From contig OU452211.1 in the NCBI GenBank assembly GCA_911728435.2, positions 13,374,428-13,438,427 of the forward strand: 64,000 nucleotides of DNA, read 5' to 3'. The stretch's first letter is position 1, and every line of letters starts with the position of its first letter. A program made the position numbers and the translations under genes. The notes beneath the pieces were generated by a model. That model saw only the letters and a list, made by a program, of their open reading frames with translations, was not told where the DNA came from and searched no databases. Origin of the DNA: Apoderus coryli (lineage: Eukaryota; Arthropoda; Insecta; Coleoptera; Attelabidae). This document shows, piece by piece, positions 46,601 to 56,529 of the stretch.

Positions 46601-49600
46601 ATTATTATTATTATTATAAGTGGAAGGAAGCGAAGGTGATAGCAATACCAAAATCCGAAGCGAGGTCTCGGTTGGACAATTACCGATCCATCTCGATACT
46701 GTCAAACTTCTCCAAACTTTTTGAAAGTATATATTATATGAACGTGTTTACGCCACTGTGTCCATTCAAATTTTCCCAAACCAACATGGGTTTATACGTC
46801 GCAGATCAACTGTTACAAACTTGACTGTGGTAATACAAGCTCGACAGTGGTTGACGTGATTGAGGATGGACCATGGAGTGTTATTGCGAAAGCTGTGTTC
46901 TTTTGGATTTGCTAACGACTTGGTTTGTCTTTTCGGCTCATACTGCATAATAGACAGAAATTTGTATTTTATTTAAGTATATCGCAACGCCGGGGGTTCC
47001 TCAAGGTTCAAATTTAGAACCACTACTTTTTTACTTTTACTTTGTTTATCAAACAATTCCTTTAAATATGGAATATATCCGGAATAACTTAAAATTGCAA
47101 TAATAAAACCCATAATATATAACAGGATAATTAATTCGGATACTTGTTAATTATTAGCTAATTATTCTTGTGCTATTTTCATCAGGGTTGGGTTGGGTTG
47201 GGTTGTTTTTGGTTTGGTTTGGGTTTTTTTTGGTTTGGTTTTTTTGGTTTTTAAGTACAGGGTAGGGTTTTTGTTGGTTTTTAAGTACAGGGTAGGGTTT
47301 TTGCTGGTTTTTAAGTACAGGGTAGGGTTTTTGTTGGTTTTTAAGTACAGGGTAGGGTTTTTGCTGGTTTTTAAGTACAGGGTAGGGTTTTTGTTGGTTT
47401 TTAAGTACAGGGTTGGGTTTTGGTTGGTTTGGGTTTTGGTTGGTTTGGGTTTTGGTTGGTTTGGGTTGGGTTGTTTTTGGTTTAGGTTTTTTTTGGTTTT
47501 GTTTTTTTGGTTTTGGTTGGTTTTTAAGTACAGGGTAGGGTTTTTGTTGGTTTTTAAGTACAGGGTAGGGTTTTTGCTGGTTTTTAAGTACAGGGTAGGG
47601 TTTTTGTTGGTTTTTTAAGTACAGGGTTGGGTTTTGGTTGGTTTGGGTTGGGTTGTTTTTGGTTTGGTTTGGGTTTTTTTTGGTTTTGGTTGGTTTTTAA
47701 GTACAGGGTAGGGTTTTTGTTGGTTTTTAAGTACAGGGTAGGGTTTTGGTTGGTTTGGGTTGGGTTGGGTTGTTTTTGGTTTGGTTTGGGTTTTTTTTGG
47801 TTTGGTTTTTTTTTGGTTTGGTTTTTTTGGTATAAGATTGCGACTAATACCATGATGATCATTACTTGGGATGCTTTCTTGATTTTGTTGATTTTTAGCT
47901 AATTAGTCTTGTGCTATTTGCATATAAGTGACTGCACTATTTCTGTAATAAATATTGATATCCTCACAAGTTTTTTACCATTATTGTTACCTATCCGGGT
48001 AGCATTTATACATTCCGTACATGTATACGGCACCTAGCCTAATCCCATTGATCCGATTTAAAATTTAAGCCAATAAACGTCAAGTGCTATATGCGCGTAC
48101 GTAATGTAAGTCGGTGTCCTGCATACTTACGGAATGTATTAATTGTTGCAGCAGAAAATTTTGTAAAGAGGATATCTTGCATCGCGAGTTAGGCGTCAAT
48201 TATTTTTTAAAACTATATTTTAAAGTAAGTGACAGTATTTTGACATATTTTTAAAAGGGTGCGAATATGCTGTAATCCAAGTTTCGTTGAGCAAAGAAAA
48301 TATACATTTTAGAGCAAAAACGTAAATATGTTTATTAAATAAAATAAAAAAAGTTATTCAAATTCAGTGGAACGAACCATTGCATTGGGTTTATTTCTTT
48401 TAACATTTTGGGAAAGATTATGTTTTTATTTTGGTCTTTTCTTGGCAGGTTTTCCATTTGCTGGATAACCGACCGGCTTTTTTTTGCTTCCTCTTGTTAT
48501 TCCAACTTTTCTTCTATTTAAAGCTGTAGGCTGAACTTTAATGGTGGACTTTTGCCTATATATCGCTAGGGGCACGAACTTCCCGCAGTACACAAAAAAT
48601 GGTTGAAGTAGAAGTGCCAAATTCGCAATTTTTAGAAAGCAATAGATCAACAACATTCTGATATTTGAGGGAATTCTCAGCACTTGAGGCCATTTCAGTT
48701 CTAACTGAGAGTTTTTCAACATCTTCATTATTAATGGCATTTGTGGGTACTAAATTGGGTGATATAAATTCATCGCTTTCAGTTACAATGCTAGTTCGTT
48801 GATGGTTCTGAGACGACGGCTGGACATTATCATCTAGCTAGCTTAGCCATAGATAGGCGCGCTGGTACAAGACACCTGTAAAAATTTAAAACAGCAGTTT
48901 GATGTTTGCAGAACCTTCCTAGTCTGACTTCTTCTTAGAATTGGTCAAGGTCACAAATTCACCCACCCATTGTCTAACATCATTCTCGGTAAATAGATTA
49001 GCTCTATATTTTCTAGGACTTCAAAATATTTATAATTCAAGGGTAACAAATTTCAAATTCACACGCATAACCACAACTGAACCCAAATAAACAAAATAAA
49101 TCTGTTTAAAACAATGTCAGCGCAGCGATAACGATTATATTTCGTAAGTGCATATGGCACCGATTTACATTCCGTACGCGCATATAGCACTTGACGTTTA
49201 TTGGCTTAAATTTTAAATCGGACCAATGGGATTAAACTAGGTGCCATATACATGTATGGAATGTATAAATGCATCCGGGTATTCCATTAAGGTCGTAGGA
49301 CAATGGGAAAAAAATTCTTTTAGGGAAATCGACCATGGGAAATCACTGGAAATAGTTTTTTAATTCCTAACTATACCTCTAGAGGGCGTAATAGATACAG
49401 TAATGCGAAAAATGCATTTTTATTGAAAATTTCGCAATATAAGTTAGAAAAACAATACTACCACAGTAATGCTACTGAGATTCGGCATCTTTTTGGTGGC
49501 TTGAAATAAAGGCAGCATGGAAGACGAAATTTTACCTATGATAATGTCTTTGGTTTGACTTAACCGAATTTATCAATCTAATTTTTGTTTAAGAACTCAA

Positions 49601-52519
49601 GTCTTGCTGAGCTAGATGGCGATATTTGCATCGCCTAAGGTTTTTTTGATTTTTCTTTAAAAACTTATATGGAATGATACAAATATTTTATCAAAAATGA
49701 AAAGTAAATTGATTTCGCAACAAAAATGTCCAAAACCGCACATCGAAATCTTTATTCGTTTCAGAGTTATGGCCAAAAGAATTTTGTTCACTAAAATTCG
49801 TTGAAAAATCATGTATCTTTAATTTTCCGTGATCAAAAATGCCATGGGCAATAAAGAAATAGGTTTAAACTTTATTAAACTGGTAGTTTAGCAAATAAAA
49901 ATAATGAAAAATCCATTAAAATTAACAAAATGCAGAGCTTTCATAAAATTTGTTAAAAGAGGTAGATTTAGATACCCACGAAACAAAATTGGCAAGTTTC
50001 CATGTATGGAGACAAATAAATAAACGCGAATATGCTGCTAAATACCCCCGAAGACACCATAGCAGAAAAGTGTTCCGTCGGTTAGCAGTCCGTTTACGAT
50101 AAACGGGAAGAGTAAAAGTTGATCCAGTCCCGCTCAGAAGACGTCCAGTTAGTACTAGAGATAATATTATAAACGTTCTTTCGTATGTGGAAGCGAATCC
50201 TTGTGTAAGCGTCAGTGACATTTCTTTAGACTTAGGAATAAATCGCACTTCAGCGTATTGGATTTTAAAATCTTTTTTCGCCTGCCTGTACTTAAACAGA
50301 GTTTTACCGCCCGCATTTGCGGGCGGTAAATAACCATTTAGCGCCCGCTCTTTTTATTTTTTTTCCATAGATCGCGCTACTGTTATATTTCCAATAATAA
50401 CGTTAACATCAGTAGTTTTCACTCACTTAACTTAATGTGCATTCCATCTAGAGGATAAGTTGACAATTAATTGAGAAAGTTTACTTAGGTAGTCGTCTGC
50501 CATTCGGCTAAACTCATTTAATTATTTTAAATTGTCCATTATTAATTAGTAATCACTTTTTAATTATTATTGTAGTACCGAAATATACCTAAGATTCTAA
50601 AATCAAATTTCCATAGCGTACACGCTCAAATAATAATTTGACAGTTTCTTTCTACATTTAAAATACTTAACATTGACATGTGAGCCTGTCACATAAGTTT
50701 ATCTGATCTGAGTTTGTCAAAGGATAACGCCTATTATCATGTACGTTAAAAAATACTCCCATTAATTACTGTCAAAAACTGTCAGTTCATAACAGTAAAT
50801 AATTAATTATTAAAATAAAGTTTTTTTGGTTTAATATTGTAGTATGAAGAGGCAGGCGAAAAACAGTTGTAAGCACCACTGGCGGTAAAGCCGCTGCAGC
50901 CCTTCGCTGTATAGCTGCCCTCGCTCGCTTCGCTTACTCGTGCGTCTATACAGCGGCGGGCTGCAACGAATGCTTTACCGCCCTTTATACTTAATATACT
51001 ATTAAACGGTATCCTTACAGTATGGTTTTACATCAGGCACTTTCAGATGCCGATATTGACAAGAAGCGCATATAGACTTTTGTTATTGGCTGAGAGATAT
51101 GTACACGGAAAACCCTCAATTTCTCTCACAGATTGGACTGATGAAGCCAGTTTTTCTAGTTGTGGTAGTGTTAATTTACACAATACGCATTATTGGCCAC
51201 AAACAAATCCTCATTGGATGCCGGAAGTTGACCATCAAAGTAGATGGAGTGCAAACGTGTGGTGTGAAATCGTAGACGGCAGAATTATTGGACCATTTAT
51301 AATTGATCGCCATCTGAACGGAGAATCGTATCTCAATTTTTTAAGAACTAATAATATGGGCATACCCCAAGGAAGTAAGTATATGTGGACCAATTTTTTT
51401 TATAATTTTCATAAATGACATAAACATTATAACCCAAAATAGTACATTTCAGATCACAAATTATGCAGACGATACAAACTTAATAGCGGCTAACTCCCAA
51501 ATAGAAGAAGTAATTCGGGATGGCCAAACCCTAATGTCCAGGGCAAAAATGTGGTTCACTGAAAATAAGTTTGACTAAAGAAAAAACAAATGTTGTGTTG
51601 TTCCGAACAAGACAATCCACGGTAGAACTTCCGGAAAAAATTGGCAACAATGACCTCGAAATATGTCCGGCTGATTCAAGCTAATTTTTGGGCCTATTTA
51701 TCGGCCAATTTTTAAATTGGTTTGACCAAATTGATGCTTTAAGCAATAAGTTAAACACAGTCTGTTATAGTGTTAGAAATCATTTCAAAATATTTAAGTT
51801 TTAAATGTAAATAAACTATATACCTACTATGCCAACTTTGAATTCCTTTCAAGATTTGGCATAATCTGGAATAAGAACGCTGATATCAACCTCCAGTTTA
51901 ACCGAAATAAAATATATAAATATTGTTGGATAGATTAGATTACTTATTAAATAGAAAATTTTCAGAAAAAGTCTGTCTCGTTTACTATAAAGATCTAAGG
52001 TATCATCGACATTCTGTATAGTTTCTCTTGTTTGTTTTAAATATTATATAATATGGTGACGACATTGGTGCCTATAATATTTTTAAGAGTAGATAAGTAA
52101 TGTTCTTTAGATAAGTCTTTGAAAACCACAATGTGTGACACGAAATTATTCATTACCATAATTTAAAGACTCAAGTACTTACTTTTATGACCAGCATATC
52201 AATAATACGAATATCTTTAATATCCCCATTTTTAGTAAATTCCTGTCGCAATTTTTGTCTGCACTGCTCTTCACTTTTTGGAATATCGTATTGCTTTACT
52301 ATAGAAAAAAAAATACGTAAATTCACAAAAGGTAAGCAATACGGTGTTACATAAACCCCGATAAGTACAACTTTAAACATAGCATTACAAACCTATGTAG
52401 GGCAACTGCCTAAACCAAGCCTTGTAGAGATTTAACACTCTTTGTCGGGCCTCCCCTTTATCTAGTGACAAGATGGGTTTAACCTGTTTTACAAATTGTT
52501 TGATAGGTTGAGATGCCAT
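43601..52519 (-). CDS. NDUFA6: NADH dehydrogenase 1 alpha subunit 6 (NDUFA6/B14)
   Basis: Accessory LYR-family subunit of mitochondrial complex I, in the matrix arm near the acyl-carrier protein. Exons (minus): 52393-52519, 52183-52298, 43601-43729; all GT/AG, phases fit, 123 aa in total, close to the usual ~130. Exon 1 has [16 protein letters not shown], the LYR helix with LYK at 31-33. Exon 2 has [17 protein letters not shown] and [10 protein letters not shown]. Exon 3 has [25 protein letters not shown] on the minus strand lies at 43550-43555. Intron 1 is 94 bp, but intron 2 is 8.45 kb, filled by LINEs, a minisatellite, a MULE-like and a Tc1-like element. No break in the coding sequence is seen, so it is presumably functional. 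Confidence 0.92.
43960..44239 (+). pseudogene. Old LINE RT, 5' part (before nested insertion)
   Basis: Decayed RT sequence ending [17 protein letters not shown] and FNYPDK at 44239. It is interrupted by the LINE at 44240-46615 and continues at 46621 ([12 protein letters not shown]). The two halves join in frame once the insertion and one ATAAG are removed. Confidence 0.65.
44240..46615 (+). mobile_element. 5'-truncated LINE inserted in another LINE
   Basis: Begins within the endonuclease domain and ends with CAATAAAGCT then (ATT)n. A 5-bp duplication ATAAG flanks it (44235-44239 and 46616-46620). Endonuclease C-terminal motif LEDSHHPAL at about 44320-44346, followed by a stop. Confidence 0.8.
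44547..46502 (+). CDS. LINE ORF2, linker and reverse transcriptase (truncated)
   Basis: 651 codons without a stop. Linker to about residue 160, then RT blocks in order: [54 protein letters not shown], catalytic FADD (D380-D381), DLGVMFD, and a C-terminal domain ([13 protein letters not shown]). Reverse transcribes its own RNA at a nicked target. Block style fits the Jockey/CR1 group. The upstream endonuclease frame is cut off by a stop and frameshifts (44240-44546), so the copy is dead although the RT frame is open. Confidence 0.85.
   Translation: MHVPKFQNYARSFPAWFTPDIISNVKQKNKNFNKFKRTHDNIYYAEFKRLRRLIKSDIRISYRNYVQNIQDALRTDPRGFWSYFHQRTGSSRIPNVMHYGGTTCDQPATVLDAFSDYFESVFLPSSAMSADSTVHSIVNTTTHVNAITSDDIMAARRRMKNKMTAGPDLVPSFLVRDCIGAFVEPLELIFNLILKTQKYPDVWKRARVVPVFKSGDKCEITNYRPVSILSNFSKIFETILYARIYNNLCNDISVFQHGFMNHRSTITNLTHITQEISETLDCGGQMDVVYTDFSKAFDRMDRGVLVDKLNQFGFSNALLRLIVSYLSGRSQFVYYSGHTSKDYTMTSGVPQGSNLGPLLFLLFINDLVETIQAGKLLFADDLKIFKPITTRLDCLALQSDLNNLCDWCDINKLSLNIAKCKCVTYSRKKKFIVNLYTLNGICLSRSDLVTDLGVMFDSRLTFNEHIEAKIREASRMYGFLVRSCKGFVSVDALIALYFAYVRSKLEYGSIIWSPFYSYHKQSLEKIQRRFLKYLVWKQDGAYPTRGYDQGFLLARFSMQSLELRRVLASLVFLYNILHNKVDCSYILSKLNFNIPRISTRHDCLFRCERARTNVLLRSPLYVMTVKFNELSHCFDIFFDSVSKLERVVFLF
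46621..47060 (+). pseudogene. Old LINE RT, 3' part (after nested insertion)
   Basis: [12 protein letters not shown] and [17 protein letters not shown] (46636-46740), then a decayed stretch with [13 protein letters not shown] near 46992-47030. It continues the fragment at 43960-44239. Multiple stops and deletions. Confidence 0.65.
47190..47835 (+). repeat. G/T-rich minisatellite (AAGTACAGGGTAGGG units)
   Basis: Twelve occurrences of AAGTACAGGGTRGGG in ~30-bp units with GTTTTTGYTGG, interleaved with GGGTTGGGTTGTTTTTGG blocks. Almost no A or C on the plus strand outside AAGTACA. It is in NDUFA6 intron 2, with the G-rich strand as transcription template. Closely spaced GGG runs could form G-quadruplexes. 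The long 'proteins' in all frames here are repeat translation, not genes. Confidence 0.85.
48002..49272 (-). mobile_element. MULE-like DNA transposon, 9-bp TSD
   Basis: ~130-bp inverted repeats starting GCATTTATACATTCC, flanked by a perfect 9-bp duplication ATCCGGGTA (47993-48001 and 49273-49281). Long TIRs plus a 9-bp duplication are the signature of Mutator-like elements. The internal coding remnant is on the minus strand (48426-48900). Confidence 0.8.
48426..48900 (-). pseudogene. C-terminal remnant of a MULE-type transposase ORF
   Basis: Minus-strand frame 48426-48740 ends [20 protein letters not shown] then a basic tail, which resembles the C-terminal VQPTA.SRRK tail of insect MULE transposase/FLYWCH-type ORFs. 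Upstream the coding signal shifts frame (about 48560), giving another open stretch with an acidic/serine-rich part up to an AG acceptor-like site at about 48883. The catalytic domain is missing. Confidence 0.5.
49282..49929. other. Spacer before Tc1-like transposase
   Basis: No gene; may be the 5' part of the Tc1-like element that starts coding at about 49930. No terminal repeat found. Confidence 0.3.
49930..50277 (+). pseudogene. Tc1/mariner-like transposase, N-terminal part
   Basis: Plus strand reads a helix-turn-helix region: [20 protein letters not shown], one stop, then [20 protein letters not shown] and [13 protein letters not shown]. It is broken at 50277 by an unrelated block; the catalytic part continues at about 51010. 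It belongs to a different lineage from the DD41D element at 41196. Confidence 0.65.
50278..51005. mobile_element. Insertion with GC-rich hairpins, splitting the transposase
   Basis: Bounded inside by CGCCTGCCT (50279) and AGGCAGGCG (50851), an inverted pair. Contains a perfect hairpin TTTACCGCCCGCA/TGCGGGCGGTAAA (50308-50331). Then, at 50878-50990, a second GC-rich hairpin of ~45-bp arms, GGCGGTAAAGC ... GCTTTACCGCC, around CTGTATAGCTGCCC/GTCTATACAG. Its GC content contrasts with the window. No protein; exact insertion borders are not resolved. Confidence 0.55.
51006..51355 (+). pseudogene. Tc1/mariner-like transposase, central part
   Basis: Frames read [17 protein letters not shown], then [20 protein letters not shown] (first catalytic Asp in TDE), [20 protein letters not shown] and [11 protein letters not shown]. 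At least two frameshifts. The second and third catalytic residues are absent because a LINE fragment follows directly at 51355. Confidence 0.7.
51355..51780 (+). pseudogene. LINE RT fragment with YADD motif
   Basis: Reads MGIPQGS, then (shifted) [11 protein letters not shown] and [27 protein letters not shown] and [15 protein letters not shown]. This is the RT catalytic box and following block of a LINE different from the two at 44.5 and 56.5 kb. Joined to the transposase fragment at an [10 protein letters not shown] junction. Confidence 0.7.
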
Positions 52520-53904
52520 TTTAATTATTTACAAAAAATTGCAAATATTCAAAATCAAAATTGATTGGAGGTTATTCTTCGTCGTTAATGGCCTTCCCCT
52601 ATGGGAATTTAGCCAATTTCACATTCTTTTCTCGACGCCCATTAAAAAGCTGCTGGGCTGCTGCCCATATCCATAGTGTAATCTTCGTGGTTGATTTCTT
52701 ATCATTAATTACAAATACCTCCAATGTTTTAATACTTCAAAATAATGTTAAAGTTAGTTCAAGGAACATTAAGTTGAATACAGGGATGCCCGATAATTTC
52801 GTTTTTACTTTTTCTCTCAATGTCACAGTATCATGGGTGTCAGTTCTTGAAAACCTGGGTGTAGAACGATCGAGACGCGAGGAATTAATTCAGCAGCCCG
52901 TGCCTCGCTTCTCTTGATTATTCTAATCCCGGTTTTTGCGAAATGCCACTTGCATTTAGCTTCCACTACCTTGTCGTGATAATTCAGTCAAACTGCTAGC
53001 CCAGTTGACCTGAGTTGGATAAGGATCACTATTATTATTAACCGAGATATAATAGCTTAGACTCCTTGCGGATAAGTGTGATCAACTGGGCTAATGTGAC
53101 ATGATCACTGACCACCAGGCATTTAACTCATGCTCACTTTTGCTGTAAATGGAACGCATAACTGGATCTAACGACAGAAGCGACGCACGGTTTACTAAAT
53201 AGCATATCGTTGCCTCACTTCTTTTGGGTTATTACCCGGTTTTCAAGAATAGACCGCATCTTTGTTAAGGTGTAGAAGGAATACCAGAGTCAGTGAAATG
53301 AATACTACGTAGCTGGAAGTGACGCGCAACACAACAAAACTGAGGCATGTAGAGATAACACCATGGACGGGATGCGTTCTCTGTCTAACACACAGAGTAA
53401 ACGGAGAAATCGAGCAGGTTTTTAATTTTTTTTAAGAAGCATTGCTCATCTAGATTTTGTTTTTAACAATAAAATAAATAACTTACTGATGAAAAGTAGT
53501 TTGTATTTCGCCTTGGCCATTACTACATCCATAAGATGAACAATAAATAACCATTGATATTTGTTATCCCTACATTATACGCACTTTTGTATAGAATATT
53601 TATAAATATCAGACACTAATCTCTAGTCCAAAACTTAACATACTATTAACATGCAAAATTTATTAAACAGTTCTGAAGCCACTAAGTATATAAAAAAGCG
53701 TAGAATTTGATATAACATAAAACTGCCATTTACAGATATGCAACAGACTGCAATAGAATCCCATCCACATGATTGTGTCGCACTCATACAAATGTGACAC
53801 AATGCTAATGCTGCTGCACCTTATTCTTATTCGCGGCCTCCAGTTACGTACTACTATACATTTCACTCATTGAGGTGGAGGGAGACGCTCTAACGTGGCC
53901 AAAA
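52520..53904. other. NDUFA6 upstream region and unassigned repeats
   Basis: 52560-53420 is richer in G+C than its surroundings. Two related blocks, GCCTCGCTTCTCTTGATTATT (52902) and GCCTCACTTCTTTTGGGTTATT (53213), each precede a CCCGGTTTT. An imperfect hairpin with GCCCAGTTGA/TCAACTGGGC ends spans about 53000-53093. Function unknown. The 118-codon frame at 52561-52917 has no recognisable motif. Confidence 0.35.
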
Positions 53905-55165
53905 GCGGGTGCAGGTACGCCATTTTGGTATAAGATATCTATCATTTGTCGTGCTTTCAAGTTTATAGTGTTATTTACGAGTATTTTATAAGTTTCGTGT
54001 TTTTTTTGACGGTTATTTGACAATATACTATAATGGTGTCCTGTGCTGTGCGTAGTTGCAGTAGTAGAAGTGAAATCGACCAGAAAATATCAGAAATAAC
54101 GTTTCATAGGTATGTACCAAATATTGTAAACATTGTACATGTACGTATTTAGGGTTTTTTAGGCGAACTTATTAAAACACATTATTATAGGAGTCTGGTA
54201 GCATTCTCTTTCTGCACTGAACAGTTGATACGTGCATTGTAGTTTTTTTTTTACAAATTCCTTTACTTGATTTCTACTCTCAAACTCTCTACTTTTTCAT
54301 CACTTTCTAGCAAAAAAGACCCCTAAATGTGTGTTAAAAACATATTCTGGTTTTTAGATTTCCTAAAGATCCTGCTCGTAGCCATATCTGGACAGAATAT
54401 GTGTCTCGAATTAATTGGATACTAACGAGAAATGTACACAAATATAATTTATCCAGATCATGATTATCTTCCTGGACCATTTTCTGAATTTTCGAAATTC
54501 ATTATTGTTTATATTGCTGGATTTGTTGTTTTTAGTTTAAAGAAGCAAATTATTTGCAGAGCATGTCGAGATGCATTAAAAAGTGTTATTCTTTTATTAA
54601 AATGAAGGCAAAAAAGGATTTACAAATTCCTTCAAAAGATGTTTTAGACGTTTGCTTCCAATCCGAAAAGATCATATAAAATCTTGTAGTAGCTACTAAT
54701 GAAAAGTTGTCCGCAGGATTCATAATAAACCTTGTTTTAAAGGAATTTGTAAATAGTAATATTTTTCCTAATTTAGTTGTGCACGGTTTTGATCAAATCA
54801 GTGTTTGATAACCATATACATTTACTGATCAAATCTATTGCGACTAAATTTGTTAATACCAGGATGTATTATTTAAGTAAAAATAAAGTGGATAAGCATA
54901 GCGCAACATTTAAATAAAATTGTTTTGTTTAAGGGGTATTAATATATAATTTATAAAGTACTAACGTCTTTTATTCCTGGATTTAGATATCAAATATCAA
55001 TAATTACCTATATTTAAGTATTTTTTTACACTGCATAATATTTGAAAATAAAGTATAAACCCAAGCTGCAAATTAAAAGCAAAAACGTCAAGAAAAATAG
55101 TTAATGCGGCTCTGGAGAATCCGCCATATTGGTATGCGCTTACGCCCCACCCAATGCACCCGTTT
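53905..55165 (+). mobile_element. THAP / P-element-like transposon relic
   Basis: Exon 54033-54109 encodes a THAP zinc-finger start (MVSCAVRSCSSRS...ITFHR), with donor GTATGT. An acceptor at 54356-54357 leads to FPKDPARSHIWTEYVSRINW, completing the C-x4-C...P...W pattern of THAP. Further right, in other frames, are YIAGFV, CRACRDALKSV and PSKDVLDVCFQSEKI, resembling the C-terminal part of P-element-type transposases. The final C-x2-H of the THAP finger is lost by frameshift and there are stops. GCGGGTGCA at 53903 and TGCACCCG at 55156 may be eroded terminal repeats. Confidence 0.6.
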
Positions 55166-55416
55166 CTGTATAATATAAAATAATGCTTATAGCGTCTCCT
55201 TATATCTCAATGATTTCACTGATCAGAATAATACGCCCATGAATAACTAATTTGAAAGAGGTAGAGAAGGGACAGCTGATTTATGCCATTGGTGCTATGA
55301 TGTGCATTTAAAACATAAGGGGGCGACACGTGTTATGAAAACAGTGATGTGGCTTTAAAACTTCAAACATTACAGATGATTTCAAACAAAGTTTAAAGAT
55401 TGATTCGTTGAAAACA

Positions 55417-55973
55417 ATGTATTCATTTAAAATATATATCATTATTTTTATTTACATCTTATTTACGACTATAAATTGTGTAATTTTGACAAAATTAAAA
55501 TGCGCCGATAAGGACTGTACAAGTAAGTTCTAAGTTCCACCTAAATAAATGGTAGTGTTAAGTAAAATTAATTATTATATTTATTATAGAGACTATTGCC
55601 AAAGCACGACCTTTAATTAAATACAATGCTGGTGAAAAAGGAGTATTATCTTTTAATATCAATGATGAAGTGTTGGTATTAGGTTATGCAGTTGATCCAG
55701 ATTCAAAAATGTGTCTCGTCAAAATCAACGACAAAGTAGGTTTAGCCCCAAAGGAGTATTTGAGAGAAATTAAAAAGATTCTAACTCCGGATATAGAAGT
55801 AGATATTGGCACTCTTCAAGTGGAATCGGAAGTGAAGATATCACCACAAAATGTCATTCCAGACTATGAGGTATTTAGTGGTACAACTGTATATCCAATT
55901 GATAGTGTGTCAGGCAGTTTAAATAGCGAAATTAATAATAAGTCCGATGCAACAGTGACCATGACAAATTTAG
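55417..55973 (+). CDS. TANGO1/MIA3-like, exons 1-2 (partial)
   Basis: TANGO1 loads bulky cargo such as collagen into COPII carriers at ER exit sites; its lumenal N-terminus has an SH3-like MIA domain. Exon 1 (55417-55522) encodes a signal peptide (MYSFKIYIIIFIYILFTTIN) and KCADKDC. Exon 2 (55590-55973) continues TIAKARPLIKYNAGEKG, LSFNINDEVLVLG and KVGLAPKEYLREI. GT/AG sites and phases fit; intron 1 is 67 bp. The paired Cys, the R-x-L-x-x-Y and L-x-F blocks and the G-x-x-P-x-x-Y-L end fit the MIA/TANGO1 SH3 fold. After the domain comes an acidic Ser/Thr-rich stretch, as expected for the TANGO1 lumenal region. A donor GTAAGA follows at 55974; later exons are not found in the window. Confidence 0.78.
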
Positions 55974-55975
55974 GT

Positions 55976-56529
55976 AAGATATCAGTATTTTTACGTACTT
56001 ACCTAGAATTTACAATATCATGGTATTGGATTAAGAGCGTTAAGAGTGTTGTTCTAACAGAACTATATCATCATGTATCTTATTAGTTGGTCATATCAAT
56101 GTTTGTATCACTAATTGGAGCACCGAAGTTAATATTGGCCAATACACAGGGTATTATGTATTTTTTCCCTATATTGAAATAGTTTTAGGTAATTCCAAAA
56201 ATTATTTATGATTGACAAAATACTTGGTTTATGAAGAAATAATTTTAATCGAGGTATTTCTCATGATTGGATCAGAAGGGGATGATAATTCCCAGATCTA
56301 AATCCGCTAGTTTCTAGCTAATTAATATCCTAGAAGAATTTTGATTGAAAATTCAACACGCCTTCTATATAAAGGCCTTTATTTTAACCTCGGCGAAGCT
56401 GTTTACTTTACCGATCATACAAAACGTTACAATATAATAATAATCAAACATCACAAAATACAAGTAAAGTAAAATAAAGAGGCAAATACTCACAATACCC
56501 ATAAACAAACTTGAGTATAAATAAATAAA
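55976..56529. other. TANGO1-like intron 2, 5' part
   Basis: AT-rich intron sequence with no further exon that I can support. The LINE at 56530 lies in this intron in sense orientation. Confidence 0.4.

Noticed and set aside
47190..47835. Internal telomeric repeat
   Set aside because: The units are AAGTACAGGGTRGGG and GGGTTGGG, not the TTAGG repeat of insects.
47193..47902. Long open frames over the G/T minisatellite (both strands)
   Set aside because: They are translations of a 30-bp tandem repeat with period-matched peptides; no start context or homology.
52980..53100. tRNA-derived SINE (TAGCCCAGTTGACC resembles an A box)
   Set aside because: No B box at the expected distance, no tail, and the similarity is better explained by the local hairpin.
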